From NCBI GenBank assembly GCA_016124845.1, contig WGMW01000022.1:16098-80097 (forward strand): 64,000 nt of DNA, in the 5' to 3' direction. This DNA is from Flavobacteriales bacterium. GTDB taxonomy: Bacteria > Bacteroidota > Bacteroidia > UBA10329. Position numbers and translations under genes: made by a program. The notes below the pieces were generated by a model. It did not search any database, had not been told where the DNA came from, and saw only the letters and a program-made list of their open reading frames with translations. This document shows positions 8,349 through 17,650 of the stretch, in pieces (within the stretch, counting starts at the first letter, position 1; each line of letters starts with the position of its first letter).

Positions 8349-8747
8349 TCATAGCCCATTTACAACTCGTTGTATTCCTTTCTTCAACACGGAAACGTTG
8401 AAATTCATCAACAGACCCAATTTACATCCGCTTAGCTTCAGGTAAGTAAGCGTTTGAGCCATATGAACGTCCATTAGCCTTTCAACCGCTTTTAACTCAA
8501 TAATCAGTTTGCCTTCCACCAACAGATCAATTCTGTAGCCACAATCCATTTCAACTTCCTCATAAACTAACGGCATCGGCTTTTGAACCTCGACCCGAAA
8601 ACCAGATTGACGTAACTCATATGCGAGGCATTGTTCGTAGGCACTTTCCAGCAATCCAGGCCCCAAAGCACGATGAACGGCAATTGCACATCCAATGACC
8701 TCTGTCGCCAGCTCATTTTCAGTCATTGTATTTAGTTCGTTCACCAT
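8349..8747 (-). CDS. GxxExxY family protein (PD-(D/E)XK nuclease-like), element 1
   Basis: This 132-residue protein has the family-defining GPGLLESAYEQCLAYEL motif at about 31-47 and a PD-(D/E)XK-like core in YRIDLLVEGKLIIELKAVE, with Asp, Glu and Lys spaced as in that nuclease superfamily. VVNGL at the end is also typical. Function is not known. An inner ATG at 8724-8726 could be the true start. The gene is bounded by inverted repeats at 8757-8791 and 8253-8285 and sits between two aldehyde dehydrogenase-family genes. A second, diverged copy lies at 51538-51954. Confidence 0.9.
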   Translation of the reverse strand: MVNELNTMTENELATEVIGCAIAVHRALGPGLLESAYEQCLAYELRQSGFRVEVQKPMPLVYEEVEMDCGYRIDLLVEGKLIIELKAVERLMDVHMAQTLTYLKLSGCKLGLLMNFNVSVLKKGIQRVVNGL

Positions 8748-8756
8748 AATCTCTTT

Positions 8757-8791
8757 GCGCCCTTTGCGAAAACTCTCCGCGTCTTTGCGGT
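8757..8791 (-). repeat. Terminal inverted repeat of GxxExxY element 1 (5' side of the gene)
   Basis: On the minus strand it begins ACCGCAAAGACGCGGAG and runs 35 bases, matching the inverted copy at 8253-8285. The base at 8791 is the first T of TTA, the complement of the TAA stop codon of the upstream aldehyde dehydrogenase, so the element border falls exactly at that stop. Confidence 0.8.
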
Positions 8792-10263
8792 TAAACCAAA
8801 TTCACGTAAGGCAATAATCCATGCAGCCCGCCTTCCCTTCCAAAACCACTTTCCTTGTAACCACCGAATGGCGATGTCGGGTCAAATTTGTTGTAGGTGT
8901 TCGCCCAAACCACACCCGCGCGAAGTTTGGTCGTCAGGTTGAAAATCTTTGACCCTTTATCTGTCCAAACCCCGGCCGAAAGCCCGAAAGGCGTGTTGTT
9001 CGCCTTGTCAATCACCTCATCAACCGTACGGAACGTTTGCACCGTTAGGACCGGTCCAAAAATCTCTTCCTGCACAATGCGGTGGCTTTGCGAAGTCTCG
9101 CAGAAAAGTGTTGGCGGACACCAATTCCCTTTTTTCGGTAGCGAGCATTTCGGCTGATAGATCTCCGCGCCTTCTTCTTGGCCGATCTTCAAATATTTAT
9201 TGATGGTGTTCAGCTGCTCCTTCGAGTTGATGGCACCCACATCCGTGTTCTTGTCAAGCGGGTCACCAACGATCAGAGAACTCATGCGATCTTTCAGTTT
9301 TCGGAGCACTTCATCTTTCACATTTTCCTGAACGAAAAGCCTTGATCCCGCACAGCAAACATGCCCTTGATTGAAGAAAATACCGTTGACGATGCCTTCA
9401 ACCGCTTGGTCGATAGGTGCATCATCAAAAATGATGTTGGCCGCTTTTCCGCCCAGTTCCAGCGTGGCTTTCTTATATGTTCCAGCAATCGCTTTCTGAA
9501 TGATCTTTCCAACTCCCGTTGAACCTGTGAACGCGATCTTATCCACATCAGGGTGATTGACGATGGCAGCACCCGTAGCACCTGCGCCCGTCACCACATT
9601 CACCACGCCAGCAGGCAGTCCGCTATCGTGAATGAGTTCGGCCAATTTCATGGCTGTGAGTGGAGTGGTTTCCGCTGGTTTCAGCACAACGGTGTTTCCG
9701 CAGGCCAAAGCTGGCGCGAGTTTCCAAGCGGCCATTAGCAATGGGAAATTCCATGGAATGATCTGCCCAGCCACGCCAACGGGCTCGATTTTCTTTCCTG
9801 GGAAAGCGTATTCCAATTTATCGGCCCAGCCAGCGTAGTAGAAAAAATGGTTGGCCGCCAGCGGAATATCAATATCACGGCTCTCGCGGATCGGCTTGCC
9901 GCCATCCATGCTTTCCAACACGGCAAACTCACGCGCGCGTTCCTGTATCAACCGCGCAATGCGGAAAATATACTTGGCGCGCTCCTTCGCAGGCATCACG
10001 CTCCAAACTTCCTTGTAAGCCTTTCGCGCGGCCTTCACCGCCTTGTCCACATCCTTGTCAGACGCTTCCGCGAAATGGGCAATGCGCTGGTCGTTGCTCG
10101 GGTTGATGGAAGCGAACTTCTTGCCGCCCTCGGCCTTCACAAATTTGCCGTTGATGTACAGTCCGTATTCTTCCTTGATGGTGGCGTGGTCGGCACTTTC
10201 AGGTGCAGCCGCGTATTCCCATTTTGAACCGAAATCGAGTTTGTTTTCTGTCTTTTTTGCCAT
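8791..10263 (-). CDS. NAD(P)-dependent aldehyde dehydrogenase
   Basis: This 490-residue enzyme is a complete aldehyde dehydrogenase that oxidises an aldehyde to the acid with NAD(P). Asn172 is in IIPWNFPLLM, Lys195 in VVLKPAE, the Rossmann motif is FTGSTGVGK at 245-253, the general base Glu269 is in LELGGK, and the nucleophile is Cys303 or Cys304 in GHVCCAGSRL. The double Cys matches many bacterial members. The start overlaps the stop of deoC (TGATG). DeoC makes acetaldehyde from deoxyribose-5-phosphate, so acetaldehyde removal is a natural role. The stop codon abuts the GxxExxY element. Confidence 0.92.
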   Translation of the reverse strand: MAKKTENKLDFGSKWEYAAAPESADHATIKEEYGLYINGKFVKAEGGKKFASINPSNDQRIAHFAEASDKDVDKAVKAARKAYKEVWSVMPAKERAKYIFRIARLIQERAREFAVLESMDGGKPIRESRDIDIPLAANHFFYYAGWADKLEYAFPGKKIEPVGVAGQIIPWNFPLLMAAWKLAPALACGNTVVLKPAETTPLTAMKLAELIHDSGLPAGVVNVVTGAGATGAAIVNHPDVDKIAFTGSTGVGKIIQKAIAGTYKKATLELGGKAANIIFDDAPIDQAVEGIVNGIFFNQGHVCCAGSRLFVQENVKDEVLRKLKDRMSSLIVGDPLDKNTDVGAINSKEQLNTINKYLKIGQEEGAEIYQPKCSLPKKGNWCPPTLFCETSQSHRIVQEEIFGPVLTVQTFRTVDEVIDKANNTPFGLSAGVWTDKGSKIFNLTTKLRAGVVWANTYNKFDPTSPFGGYKESGFGREGGLHGLLPYVNLV

Positions 10264-11165
10264 CAGTCTTTACTGAAATAATCCAATCCTTGATATCGGC
10301 CCTCGGCCTGTTTCACAAGCTGCATCAGCACATCGTTGGCAAGGCTGCTGGCCCCAAAACGGAACCATTCGTTGCTCAGCCAAGCATCGCCCAACGTCTC
10401 CTTCACCATTACCAGATAATGAAGCGCCAACTTGGCTTTGCTGATGCCGCCCGCGGGCTTCATGCCCACCATTTTTCCTGTGGCGTAATAGTGATCGCGA
10501 ATGGCTTCCAGCATCACCAACGTCACAGGCATCGTAGCCGCTGGACTGATCTTTCCTGTGGAGGTTTTGATGAAATCGGCTCCCGCCAAAATCGCGATGT
10601 CGCTGGCGTGGCGCACGTTATCCAATGTGGAAAGTTCGCCTGTTTCCAAAATCACTTTTAAGCGCGCTTTACCACAGGCTTCTTTAATGGCCGCAATCTC
10701 ATCGAACACGAAACTGAAGTTCCCAGAAAGGAATTCACCCCGCGAGATGACCATATCCACTTCGTCCGCTCCAGCATCAACCGCAATCTTGGTATCGGCC
10801 AATTTTATTTCTCTCGATGAATTTCCCGAAGGAAAGGCCGTTGCCACCGAGGCCACTTTGATACCCGTTCCTTTCAGCGCATCGACCGCTGTCGCCACAT
10901 AAGTCGGATACACACAAACGGCCGCAACCGTTGGCAGGTCGGGTAGCGCATCATGCAAATGGGCCGCCTTGTAGCACATCTGCCGCACCTTTCCTTCCGT
11001 GTCCTTGCCCTCAAGCGTGGTCAGATCGATCATGTTCAAGGCCATTTTCAGCCCTTGAATCTTTGTCGCATTCTTGATGCTCCGTGTCTGAAAACGGGCC
11101 GTTCTTTCCTCCACTCCAACTTGGTCGATGGAGCGTTTCAGACCTACCAATTCGTTGTTCGTCAT
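10263..11165 (-). CDS. deoC: Deoxyribose-phosphate aldolase
   Basis: The ATG at 11163-11165 gives 300 residues; the frame runs further upstream but that part overlaps cysC on the other strand and has no family similarity. DeoC is a class I aldolase splitting 2-deoxyribose-5-phosphate into glyceraldehyde-3-phosphate and acetaldehyde in nucleoside catabolism. The Schiff-base Lys is Lys200 in FIKTSTGK. Asp137 in DEVDMVI and Lys236 in GMKPAGGI complete the proton relay. The gene heads the minus-strand run toward the aldehyde dehydrogenases and is divergent from cysC, 91 bases away. Confidence 0.93.
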   Translation of the reverse strand: MTNNELVGLKRSIDQVGVEERTARFQTRSIKNATKIQGLKMALNMIDLTTLEGKDTEGKVRQMCYKAAHLHDALPDLPTVAAVCVYPTYVATAVDALKGTGIKVASVATAFPSGNSSREIKLADTKIAVDAGADEVDMVISRGEFLSGNFSFVFDEIAAIKEACGKARLKVILETGELSTLDNVRHASDIAILAGADFIKTSTGKISPAATMPVTLVMLEAIRDHYYATGKMVGMKPAGGISKAKLALHYLVMVKETLGDAWLSNEWFRFGASSLANDVLMQLVKQAEGRYQGLDYFSKD

Positions 11166-11239
11166 CCTACAGATTGATGGTGCTAATGTACAATTTCGGC
11201 TGTTCGGGGCGCTGATTCGGTAAAGCGAAACCAAATACG

Positions 11240-11247
11240 TACCTTCG
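11240..11247 (+). promoter_or_regulatory. Promoter -7 box TACCTTCG before cysC
   Basis: The same octamer as before the desaturase gene, followed by CGCGCCCAA and the ATG 9 bases after the box. It is the only candidate promoter I see for the cysC-cysD-cysN run, and again implies a very short leader. Confidence 0.45.
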
Positions 11248-11256
11248 CGCGCCCAA

Positions 11257-11856
11257 ATGAGCACGCCCGAAAACATTCATACTACCTTCGACCGCATCCT
11301 TCAGCGAGAGGATAAGGAAAGCCTTCTGAACCAGAAGGGTTTGGTGATTTGGATGACGGGACTTTCGGGTTCTGGCAAGACCACCATCGCAGCAGCAGCC
11401 GAAAAACTTTTTGCTGAAGAAGGAATTCTGACGCAGGTTTTGGATGGCGACAATATCCGTTCGGGGATTAACAACAATCTTGGGTTTTCGGAGGAAGACC
11501 GAAAAGAGAACATCCGCAGAATTGCTGAGGTATCGAAGCTGTTTGTGAACTGCGGAATTGTGACCTTGAACTGTTTCGTGAGCCCGACCAAAGACATCCG
11601 CCAACAGGCGAAGGACATTTTGGGAGATGACATGCTGGAAGTGTTCGTGAACACGCCATTTGAAGAATGTGAGAAACGCGATGTGAAAGGGCTTTACGCC
11701 AAGGCGCGTGCTGGTCAGATCAAGAATTTCACGGGATTGGATGCTCCCTTCGAAGCACCAGAAAATCCGTTTTTGGATGTAAAAACAGTAGGCCGTTCGG
11801 TTGACGAATGTGCCCAACAGATATTTGATGCGGTTCTGCCGCTTATCAAAAAGTAG
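11257..11856 (+). CDS. cysC: Adenylylsulfate (APS) kinase
   Basis: This 199-residue protein has the P-loop GLSGSGKT at 35-42, the APS-binding DGDNIRSGINNNLGFS from 63, and the later DVKGLYAKARAG and NFTGLDAPFE motifs of APS kinases. It phosphorylates adenosine-5'-phosphosulfate to PAPS in the cytoplasm. The length matches the single-domain enzyme. cysD follows after 3 bases. Many Bacteroidota that only reduce sulfate use APS or PAPS reductase nearby; none is visible here, so the PAPS is more likely used for sulfotransfer by the two enzymes downstream. Confidence 0.95.
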   Translation: MSTPENIHTTFDRILQREDKESLLNQKGLVIWMTGLSGSGKTTIAAAAEKLFAEEGILTQVLDGDNIRSGINNNLGFSEEDRKENIRRIAEVSKLFVNCGIVTLNCFVSPTKDIRQQAKDILGDDMLEVFVNTPFEECEKRDVKGLYAKARAGQIKNFTGLDAPFEAPENPFLDVKTVGRSVDECAQQIFDAVLPLIKK

Positions 11857-11859
11857 AAT

Positions 11860-12765
11860 ATGGAATCATACAAATTATCACACCTAAGAGAGCTGGAATC
11901 GGAGTCGATGTTCGTGTTGCGCGAAGTTGCCGCCCAGTTCGAAAACCCTGTCCTTTTATTTTCAGGAGGAAAGGACTCGATCGTTGTAGCCCATTTGGCC
12001 CGAAAGGCTTTTTGGCCAGCCAAGATTCCGTTCCCGATGATGCATGTTGACACAGGTCACAACTTCCCAGAAACCATCGAGTTTCGTGACAGGTACATGG
12101 AGAAATTGGGAGCGAATCTGATCGTGGCTTCGGTTCAGGATAGCATCGATCAAGGAAAAGTTGTGGAGGAAACAGGCTTCAACGCAAGTCGAAACGGTTT
12201 GCAGACCGTGACCCTTTTGGAGGCCATCGAAACGGGCAAGTTTGATTGTGCCATCGGTGGTGCAAGACGTGATGAGGAAAAGGCTCGTGCGAAAGAGCGT
12301 TTCTTCTCTCACCGAGATGATTTCGGACAATGGGATCCGAAGAATCAGCGGCCAGAGCTTTGGAACATTTTCAATGGAAAGAAGCACATGGGCGAGCATT
12401 TCCGTGTGTTCCCGATCAGCAACTGGACGGAAATGGACATCTGGCAGTATATCCTTTTGGAGGGAATTGAGCTCCCAAGCCTGTATTTCAGTCACAAACG
12501 CGAGTGTTTCATGCGTGATGGAATGATTCTCGGAAAGACCGATTTCATTCAGACACGGGACAGCGAAGAGGTAAAGGAAATGCAGATCCGTTTCAGAACG
12601 ATCGGTGATGCCACGTGTACGGGAGCCGTTCTTTCTGATGCGTCAACGCTCGAAGCCATTATTGATGAAGTGGCTTCAACACGCGTAACCGAGCGTGGTG
12701 GTCGTGCGGACGACAAGCGTTCGGAGGCTGCAATGGAAGACAGGAAGAAACAAGGTTATTTCTGA
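11860..12765 (+). CDS. cysD: Sulfate adenylyltransferase subunit 2
   Basis: This 301-residue protein is the catalytic subunit of ATP sulfurylase and makes APS from sulfate and ATP. The PP-loop FSGGKDSIVVAHLARKAF begins near residue 31. MMHVDTGHNFPETIEFRD and the late CTGAV..A motif are characteristic of CysD, and the ending RG GRADDKRSEAAMEDRKKQGYF is the standard CysD C-terminus. It works with the CysN GTPase encoded 42 bases downstream. The short gap between them holds a repeated AATTAG pattern. Confidence 0.95.
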   Translation: MESYKLSHLRELESESMFVLREVAAQFENPVLLFSGGKDSIVVAHLARKAFWPAKIPFPMMHVDTGHNFPETIEFRDRYMEKLGANLIVASVQDSIDQGKVVEETGFNASRNGLQTVTLLEAIETGKFDCAIGGARRDEEKARAKERFFSHRDDFGQWDPKNQRPELWNIFNGKKHMGEHFRVFPISNWTEMDIWQYILLEGIELPSLYFSHKRECFMRDGMILGKTDFIQTRDSEEVKEMQIRFRTIGDATCTGAVLSDASTLEAIIDEVASTRVTERGGRADDKRSEAAMEDRKKQGYF

Positions 12766-12807
12766 TCAGGGAATTAGAGATTAGGTAATTAGTGAATTAG
12801 GATAAAC

Positions 12808-14094
12808 ATGGCTGAAGTAGCAGAAAAATACGATAGCAAAGGATACCTGAACATGGAGCTTTTGCGCTTCACCACTGCTGGTAGCGTGGATGACGGAAAG
12901 AGCACACTCATCGGTCGATTGCTGTACGATAGCAAGTCGATCTTCGAGGATCAGATGGAAGCTATTGAGTCGGTAAGCAAAAGAAAAGGCGAGGAGCATG
13001 TGAATCTTGCGCTTCTGACAGACGGACTTCGTGCTGAGCGTGAACAAGGAATCACCATTGACGTGGCTTATCGCTACTTCGCAACGCCAAAGCGTAAGTT
13101 CATCATTGCCGACACTCCAGGACACATTCAGTACACCAGAAACATGGTCACGGGTGCGTCAACCGCCAATTTGGCCATCATACTTGTTGATGCCAGAAAT
13201 GGCGTGATCGAGCAGACCAAGCGTCATGCTTACATCGCCTCGTTATTGCAGATTCCACACGTGGTTGTTTGTGTGAACAAGATGGATCTTGTGGATTTCG
13301 ATGAGAAGGCATTCGAAAAAGTACACAACGATTTTGAGGACTTCTCAGCCAAATTGGCCATCAAGGATGTCCGCTTCGTGCCGATCAGTGCTTTGATGGG
13401 CGATAACGTGGTTGACCGTTCCAAGAAAATGGATTGGTATCAAGGCCCAACGTTGATGCACATTTTGGAGAACGTTCACATCGGAAGCGATCAGAACCAT
13501 ATCGATCCTCGTTTCCCAGTTCAGTACGTAGTGCGTCCGATGACAACCGAGTACCACGATTATCGCGGTTATGCGGGTCGCGTGGCTGGTGGTGTCTTCC
13601 GTGCAGGAGAGGAGATTTCGGTTCTTCCTTCAGGATTCACCTCCAAGATCAAATCCATCGACACCATGAATGGCCCTGTAAAAGAGGCATTCCCGCCAAT
13701 GAGTGTGACAATGACCTTGGAGGATGACATCGACATTAGTCGTGGTGACATGATCGTGAAGGTGAACAATCAGCCAGAGGCTAAGCAGGAATTTGATGTA
13801 ATGATATGCTGGTTGAATGAGAAACCGATGCAGATCGGTGGTAAGTACGCCTTAAAACACACGTCACGCGATGCGCGTTGCATCATCAAGGATGTGAAGT
13901 ACAAGATGAACATCAATACACTTCACAAGATCGAAGATGATAAGACCATCGGCTTGAACGACATTGGCCGAATCACGCTGCGAACAACCGTTCCGATCTT
14001 CTTGGACGGATACCGCAAAAACCGCAACACGGGGTCGATGATTCTTATTGACGAAGCAACCAACAATACCGTTGGTGCGTGTATGGTTGTGTAA
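12808..14094 (+). CDS. cysN: Sulfate adenylyltransferase subunit 1 (GTPase)
   Basis: This 428-residue elongation-factor-like GTPase drives APS synthesis by CysD. The P-loop GSVDDGKST is at 25-33, followed by the DTPGH switch and NKMD specificity motif, then two beta-barrel domains to the C-terminus. No APS kinase domain is fused at the C-terminus (a CysNC fusion would be about 200 residues longer), in agreement with the separate cysC. AGGA in the preceding gap is a plausible ribosome-binding site. The hldE-like gene starts 15 bases downstream, so the sulfate genes may be transcribed with the nucleotide-sugar genes. Confidence 0.95.
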   Translation: MAEVAEKYDSKGYLNMELLRFTTAGSVDDGKSTLIGRLLYDSKSIFEDQMEAIESVSKRKGEEHVNLALLTDGLRAEREQGITIDVAYRYFATPKRKFIIADTPGHIQYTRNMVTGASTANLAIILVDARNGVIEQTKRHAYIASLLQIPHVVVCVNKMDLVDFDEKAFEKVHNDFEDFSAKLAIKDVRFVPISALMGDNVVDRSKKMDWYQGPTLMHILENVHIGSDQNHIDPRFPVQYVVRPMTTEYHDYRGYAGRVAGGVFRAGEEISVLPSGFTSKIKSIDTMNGPVKEAFPPMSVTMTLEDDIDISRGDMIVKVNNQPEAKQEFDVMICWLNEKPMQIGGKYALKHTSRDARCIIKDVKYKMNINTLHKIEDDKTIGLNDIGRITLRTTVPIFLDGYRKNRNTGSMILIDEATNNTVGACMVV

Positions 14095-14109
14095 ATTCAA
14101 CCTCAATTT

Positions 14110-15486
14110 ATGGGAGCTCAACCGCGCATATTGGTAATTGGCGACATCATGCTCGACCAGTATGTGGCAGGAAACGTGACGCGCATAAGCCCTGAAGCTC
14201 CAGTTCCCGTAGTGAAAGTTAACCGTGAATGGTCAACGCTTGGTGGTGCTGGAAACGTGGCTGCGAATGTGGCTTCGTTGGGTGGAAAAGCAACGCTTCT
14301 CGGACTGGTCGGAAATGATGCGGCTTCAGCTACAATTCTCGATTCTTGCACTAATGTTGGGATTACTTCTGCTTTGATTCAAGGAAGCCAACCAACGATT
14401 GTGAAAACACGCGTGGTCTCTGGTCAGCAGATCGTTCGTTTCGATAGAGAAGAGGAACTTGTTTGGAATGATGCGCAGTTGGCGGAATTCTCTACAAAAT
14501 TGGAGGCTATAATTCCTGATTCAGATGTAATTCTGCTGTCAGATTATGCCAAGGGAACACTTTCTGATCAGGTCTTGAAATTGATTTTCGAATTGGCCTC
14601 AGCTAACGGTAAACGAGTTCTGATTGATCCGAAACGGGCTGATTGGTCAGCTTACAGCGGAGCATTTCTTATCACTCCGAATTTGGCCGAACTGGCCATG
14701 ACCGGAGCTGGAAAAAGCATCAAGAATGACGATAATCTGGTTGTGAGTGCTTGTCAGAAATTGCGTAATCAGTTTGCCATTGAAAATATCGTTGCTACGC
14801 GATCCAGTTATGGAATGACGGTGGTTTCTGACAGGAAAGTTCTCAACATTCCAACGCGCGCATTAGAGGTTTTCGATGTGAGCGGTGCTGGAGACACGGT
14901 CCTTGCCGCATTCGGCATGAGTTTGGCCGAAGGAAAAACGGTCACCGAAAGCGCATTCGTTGCCAATGCGGCAGCTGGAATTGTGGTCAGTAAGCGCGGA
15001 ACGGCCGTGGTTCATCATTCAGAATTGGAAACTTTTCTGAAAGGCGGTTTCAAAGAAGTTTCCCGAACGCAGGTTGAAGATTTCAAGCAGACCAATGCTG
15101 GAAGAAAAATGGTTTTCACCAACGGCTGTTTCGATGTGCTGCATCAAGGTCACAGAAAACTGTTGCAGGAAGCCCGCGAGTTGGGCGATCTGCTTGTGGT
15201 CGGTCTCAATTCCGATGATTCCATCAAACGCCTAAAAGGAGAATCACGACCAATAAACATGGTTGACCAGCGCGTTGAAGCATTAGCTGCATTGCCATTT
15301 ATTGATGCCATTATTGTCTTTGAAGAAGACACGCCTTACGAACTCCTTACGCAGTTGCAACCCAAGATTCTTGTAAAAGGAGGCGATTACGAACCGAAGG
15401 ATGTCGTAGGAGCGGATCTGGTGGACGAAGTGGTGATCATTCCATTGGTTCAAGGCGTTTCTACAACTGATCTGCTTGGCCAATGA
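14110..15486 (+). CDS. hldE: Bifunctional heptose-7-phosphate kinase / ADP-heptose synthase (HldE-like)
   Basis: This 458-residue protein has two domains. Residues 1 to about 310 form a PfkB/ribokinase-type sugar kinase, with [16 protein letters not shown] and the C-terminal [14 protein letters not shown] motif carrying the catalytic Asp. Residues from about 328 form a nucleotidyltransferase with [12 protein letters not shown]. This is the architecture of HldE (RfaE), which phosphorylates D-glycero-manno-heptose-7-phosphate and then makes ADP-heptose for lipopolysaccharide core. No other heptose gene is nearby, so a related sugar is possible. Its stop overlaps the next start by four bases. 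Confidence 0.88.
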   Translation: MGAQPRILVIGDIMLDQYVAGNVTRISPEAPVPVVKVNREWSTLGGAGNVAANVASLGGKATLLGLVGNDAASATILDSCTNVGITSALIQGSQPTIVKTRVVSGQQIVRFDREEELVWNDAQLAEFSTKLEAIIPDSDVILLSDYAKGTLSDQVLKLIFELASANGKRVLIDPKRADWSAYSGAFLITPNLAELAMTGAGKSIKNDDNLVVSACQKLRNQFAIENIVATRSSYGMTVVSDRKVLNIPTRALEVFDVSGAGDTVLAAFGMSLAEGKTVTESAFVANAAAGIVVSKRGTAVVHHSELETFLKGGFKEVSRTQVEDFKQTNAGRKMVFTNGCFDVLHQGHRKLLQEARELGDLLVVGLNSDDSIKRLKGESRPINMVDQRVEALAALPFIDAIIVFEEDTPYELLTQLQPKILVKGGDYEPKDVVGADLVDEVVIIPLVQGVSTTDLLGQ

Positions 15487-16427
15487 TGCAGCCCGATTCC
15501 AAGATCTATGTGGCTGGCCACAATGGAATGGTCGGTTCTTCCATGGTGCGATTGCTGGGAAAATCGGGGTTTACAAACATCATCGCCCGAAGCTCCTCGG
15601 AGCTTGATCTTCGAAATCAGGTTTTGGTGAATGAATTCTTCGAAAACGAAAAACCTGAATTTGTGTTTTTGGCGGCCGCCAAGGTCGGTGGCATTCTTGC
15701 CAACGACACCTACCGTGCTGATTTCATCTACGATAACTTGATGATCGAGGCCAATGTGATTCATGCTGCGTATCAGTACCAGGTCAAGAAGCTGCTGTTT
15801 TTGGGGTCATCCTGCATCTATCCGAAAATGGCCGATCAGCCCATCAAGGAAGAATATCTCCTGTCAGGCGCTTTGGAACCGACCAACGAACCGTATGCCA
15901 TTGCCAAGATCGCAGGAATCAAACTATGTGAGAATTACCGAAAGCAGTACGGTTGCAACTTCGTTAGTGCGATGCCGACAAACCTTTATGGCGTTGGCGA
16001 CAACTACCATCCGCAGAACTCGCATGTGTTGCCAGCGCTCATCCGCAAGTTCCATTTGGCAAAAGAGAATGGAGATGCTACAGTGGAACTTTGGGGTTCT
16101 GGAACGCCAAAACGAGAGTTCCTTTATATTGACGACCTTGCTTCTGCATGTTTGTTCATGATGCAGAATTACAATGAAGCCGCGTTCTTGAATGTCGGTG
16201 TTGGCGAGGACATCTCCATTGCCGAACTGGCCGAAACCATCAAAGGAATTATCGGTTTTGAGGGGGAAATAAAATGGAATACCGAAATGCCAGATGGCAC
16301 GCCCAGAAAACTGCTGGATGTAAGTAAATTGGCCGCTATGGGCTGGAAACCGACCATCGGATTAGATGAAGGCATCAAATTGGCGTATGCCGATTTTCTG
16401 AACAGAAAGGACCAGTTGAATGGCTAA
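15483..16427 (+). CDS. fcl: GDP-L-fucose synthase
   Basis: This 314-residue short-chain dehydrogenase/reductase converts GDP-4-keto-6-deoxymannose to GDP-L-fucose with NADPH. The Rossmann motif GHNGMVGSS is near the N-terminus, AAAKVGGI at about 61 is characteristic of the fucose synthase, and the catalytic Tyr-x3-Lys is in [10 protein letters not shown]. Two adjacent ATG codons at 15483 and 15486 could start it. It overlaps the following gmd by 8 bases, so the two enzymes of the GDP-fucose route are made together. Confidence 0.93.
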   Translation: MMQPDSKIYVAGHNGMVGSSMVRLLGKSGFTNIIARSSSELDLRNQVLVNEFFENEKPEFVFLAAAKVGGILANDTYRADFIYDNLMIEANVIHAAYQYQVKKLLFLGSSCIYPKMADQPIKEEYLLSGALEPTNEPYAIAKIAGIKLCENYRKQYGCNFVSAMPTNLYGVGDNYHPQNSHVLPALIRKFHLAKENGDATVELWGSGTPKREFLYIDDLASACLFMMQNYNEAAFLNVGVGEDISIAELAETIKGIIGFEGEIKWNTEMPDGTPRKLLDVSKLAAMGWKPTIGLDEGIKLAYADFLNRKDQLNG

Positions 16428-17484
16428 GAAGGTTGCGCTGATAACGGGTGTCACAGGACAGGACGGTGCTTACCTATCCGAACTTTTGCTGAGCAAAGGC
16501 TATGAAGTTCACGGCATCAAGCGAAGAAGTTCGCTTTTCAATACCGAGCGTGTCGATCACTTGTATCAGGATCCGCACGAGAAGGATATTCGTTTCAAGT
16601 TGCATTATGGCGATCTGACCGATTCCAATTGCATCACCCGTATTATTCAAGAAGTGCAGCCTGATGAGATCTATAATCTCGGAGCGATGAGCCATGTACA
16701 GGTCAGTTTCGAAATTCCTGAGTACACCGCAGATGCAGATGGAATTGGCGCATTGCGGGTTCTGGAAGCAGTTCGATTGCTTGGCCTGAAGGACAAGACA
16801 AAAGTCTATCAGGCATCAACGTCCGAACTGTTCGGCATGGCAAAGGAATTTCCGCAGAATGAGAACACACCGTTCCATCCGCGTTCACCATATGGAGTGG
16901 CAAAATTGTACGCCTATTGGATCGCGGTCAATTACCGCGAAGCACACGGAATCTTTACCTGTAACGGAATTCTGTACAATCACGAATCGCCATTACGTGG
17001 TGAGACATTCGTCACCAGAAAAGTGACGCGTGCGGTTGCCAATATCGTGGCAGGAAAACAGGATGTTCTCTTTTTGGGAAATCTCAACGCCAAACGCGAC
17101 TGGGGTCACGCCAAGGATTTTGTAGAGGCCATGTGGCTCATGTTGCAGCAAGATGAACCTGAGGATTTTGTGATCGCGACAGGTGTCAGCACATCTGTTA
17201 GGGATTTCACAAGGATGGCATTTGCCGAAGCAGGAGTAGAACTCGAATTCAAAGGTACAGGACAGCATGAGGTTGGGGTTATTTCCGGTCTTTCCGTGCA
17301 GCATGAGCAGTTGAAGATCGGACAGGAAGTGGTAAAGATCGATCCGAACTATTTCCGCCCTGCGGAGGTGGATACGTTAATAGGTGACGCATCCAAAGCA
17401 AAAGAAACATTGGGATGGCAGCCGAAAATCACTTTGAAAGAACTGGTTTCTGAGATGGTCCGTAATGATGTTTCCAGATTTTGA
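16420..17484 (+). CDS. gmd: GDP-mannose 4,6-dehydratase
   Basis: This 354-residue NADP-dependent enzyme turns GDP-mannose into GDP-4-keto-6-deoxymannose, the substrate of the fucose synthase encoded just upstream. The nucleotide-binding motif [10 protein letters not shown] is at about 10-19, [14 protein letters not shown] is a Gmd-specific loop, and the catalytic Tyr-x3-Lys is in [12 protein letters not shown]. Later [16 protein letters not shown] and [18 protein letters not shown] are standard. GDP-mannose made elsewhere would feed both this enzyme and the GDP-mannose 6-dehydrogenase at 26660. Confidence 0.95.
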   Translation: MAKKVALITGVTGQDGAYLSELLLSKGYEVHGIKRRSSLFNTERVDHLYQDPHEKDIRFKLHYGDLTDSNCITRIIQEVQPDEIYNLGAMSHVQVSFEIPEYTADADGIGALRVLEAVRLLGLKDKTKVYQASTSELFGMAKEFPQNENTPFHPRSPYGVAKLYAYWIAVNYREAHGIFTCNGILYNHESPLRGETFVTRKVTRAVANIVAGKQDVLFLGNLNAKRDWGHAKDFVEAMWLMLQQDEPEDFVIATGVSTSVRDFTRMAFAEAGVELEFKGTGQHEVGVISGLSVQHEQLKIGQEVVKIDPNYFRPAEVDTLIGDASKAKETLGWQPKITLKELVSEMVRNDVSRF

Positions 17485-17539
17485 CCTTGTATACTCTGAG
17501 AATAAATGAGAGGTCGCAATCGTCATCAAATGGCTTTAG

Positions 17540-17547
17540 TAGCTTTG
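17540..17547 (+). promoter_or_regulatory. Promoter -7 box TAGCTTTG before the polysaccharide cluster
   Basis: TAGCTTTG matches the Bacteroidota -7 consensus TAnnTTTG exactly, in the 166-base gap between gmd and the sulfotransferase gene. No clear TTG is seen at the right distance upstream. It would leave a leader of about 100 bases. Confidence 0.4.
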
Positions 17548-17650
17548 CATGGCCAATATTATTGTAAGGGTGTTGACCACGGAAAAACCTTATTGGGATG
17601 AAGAGAAAGTCTCGGATTGAAATTTATTGACGGTATTGACAAACCTACAA

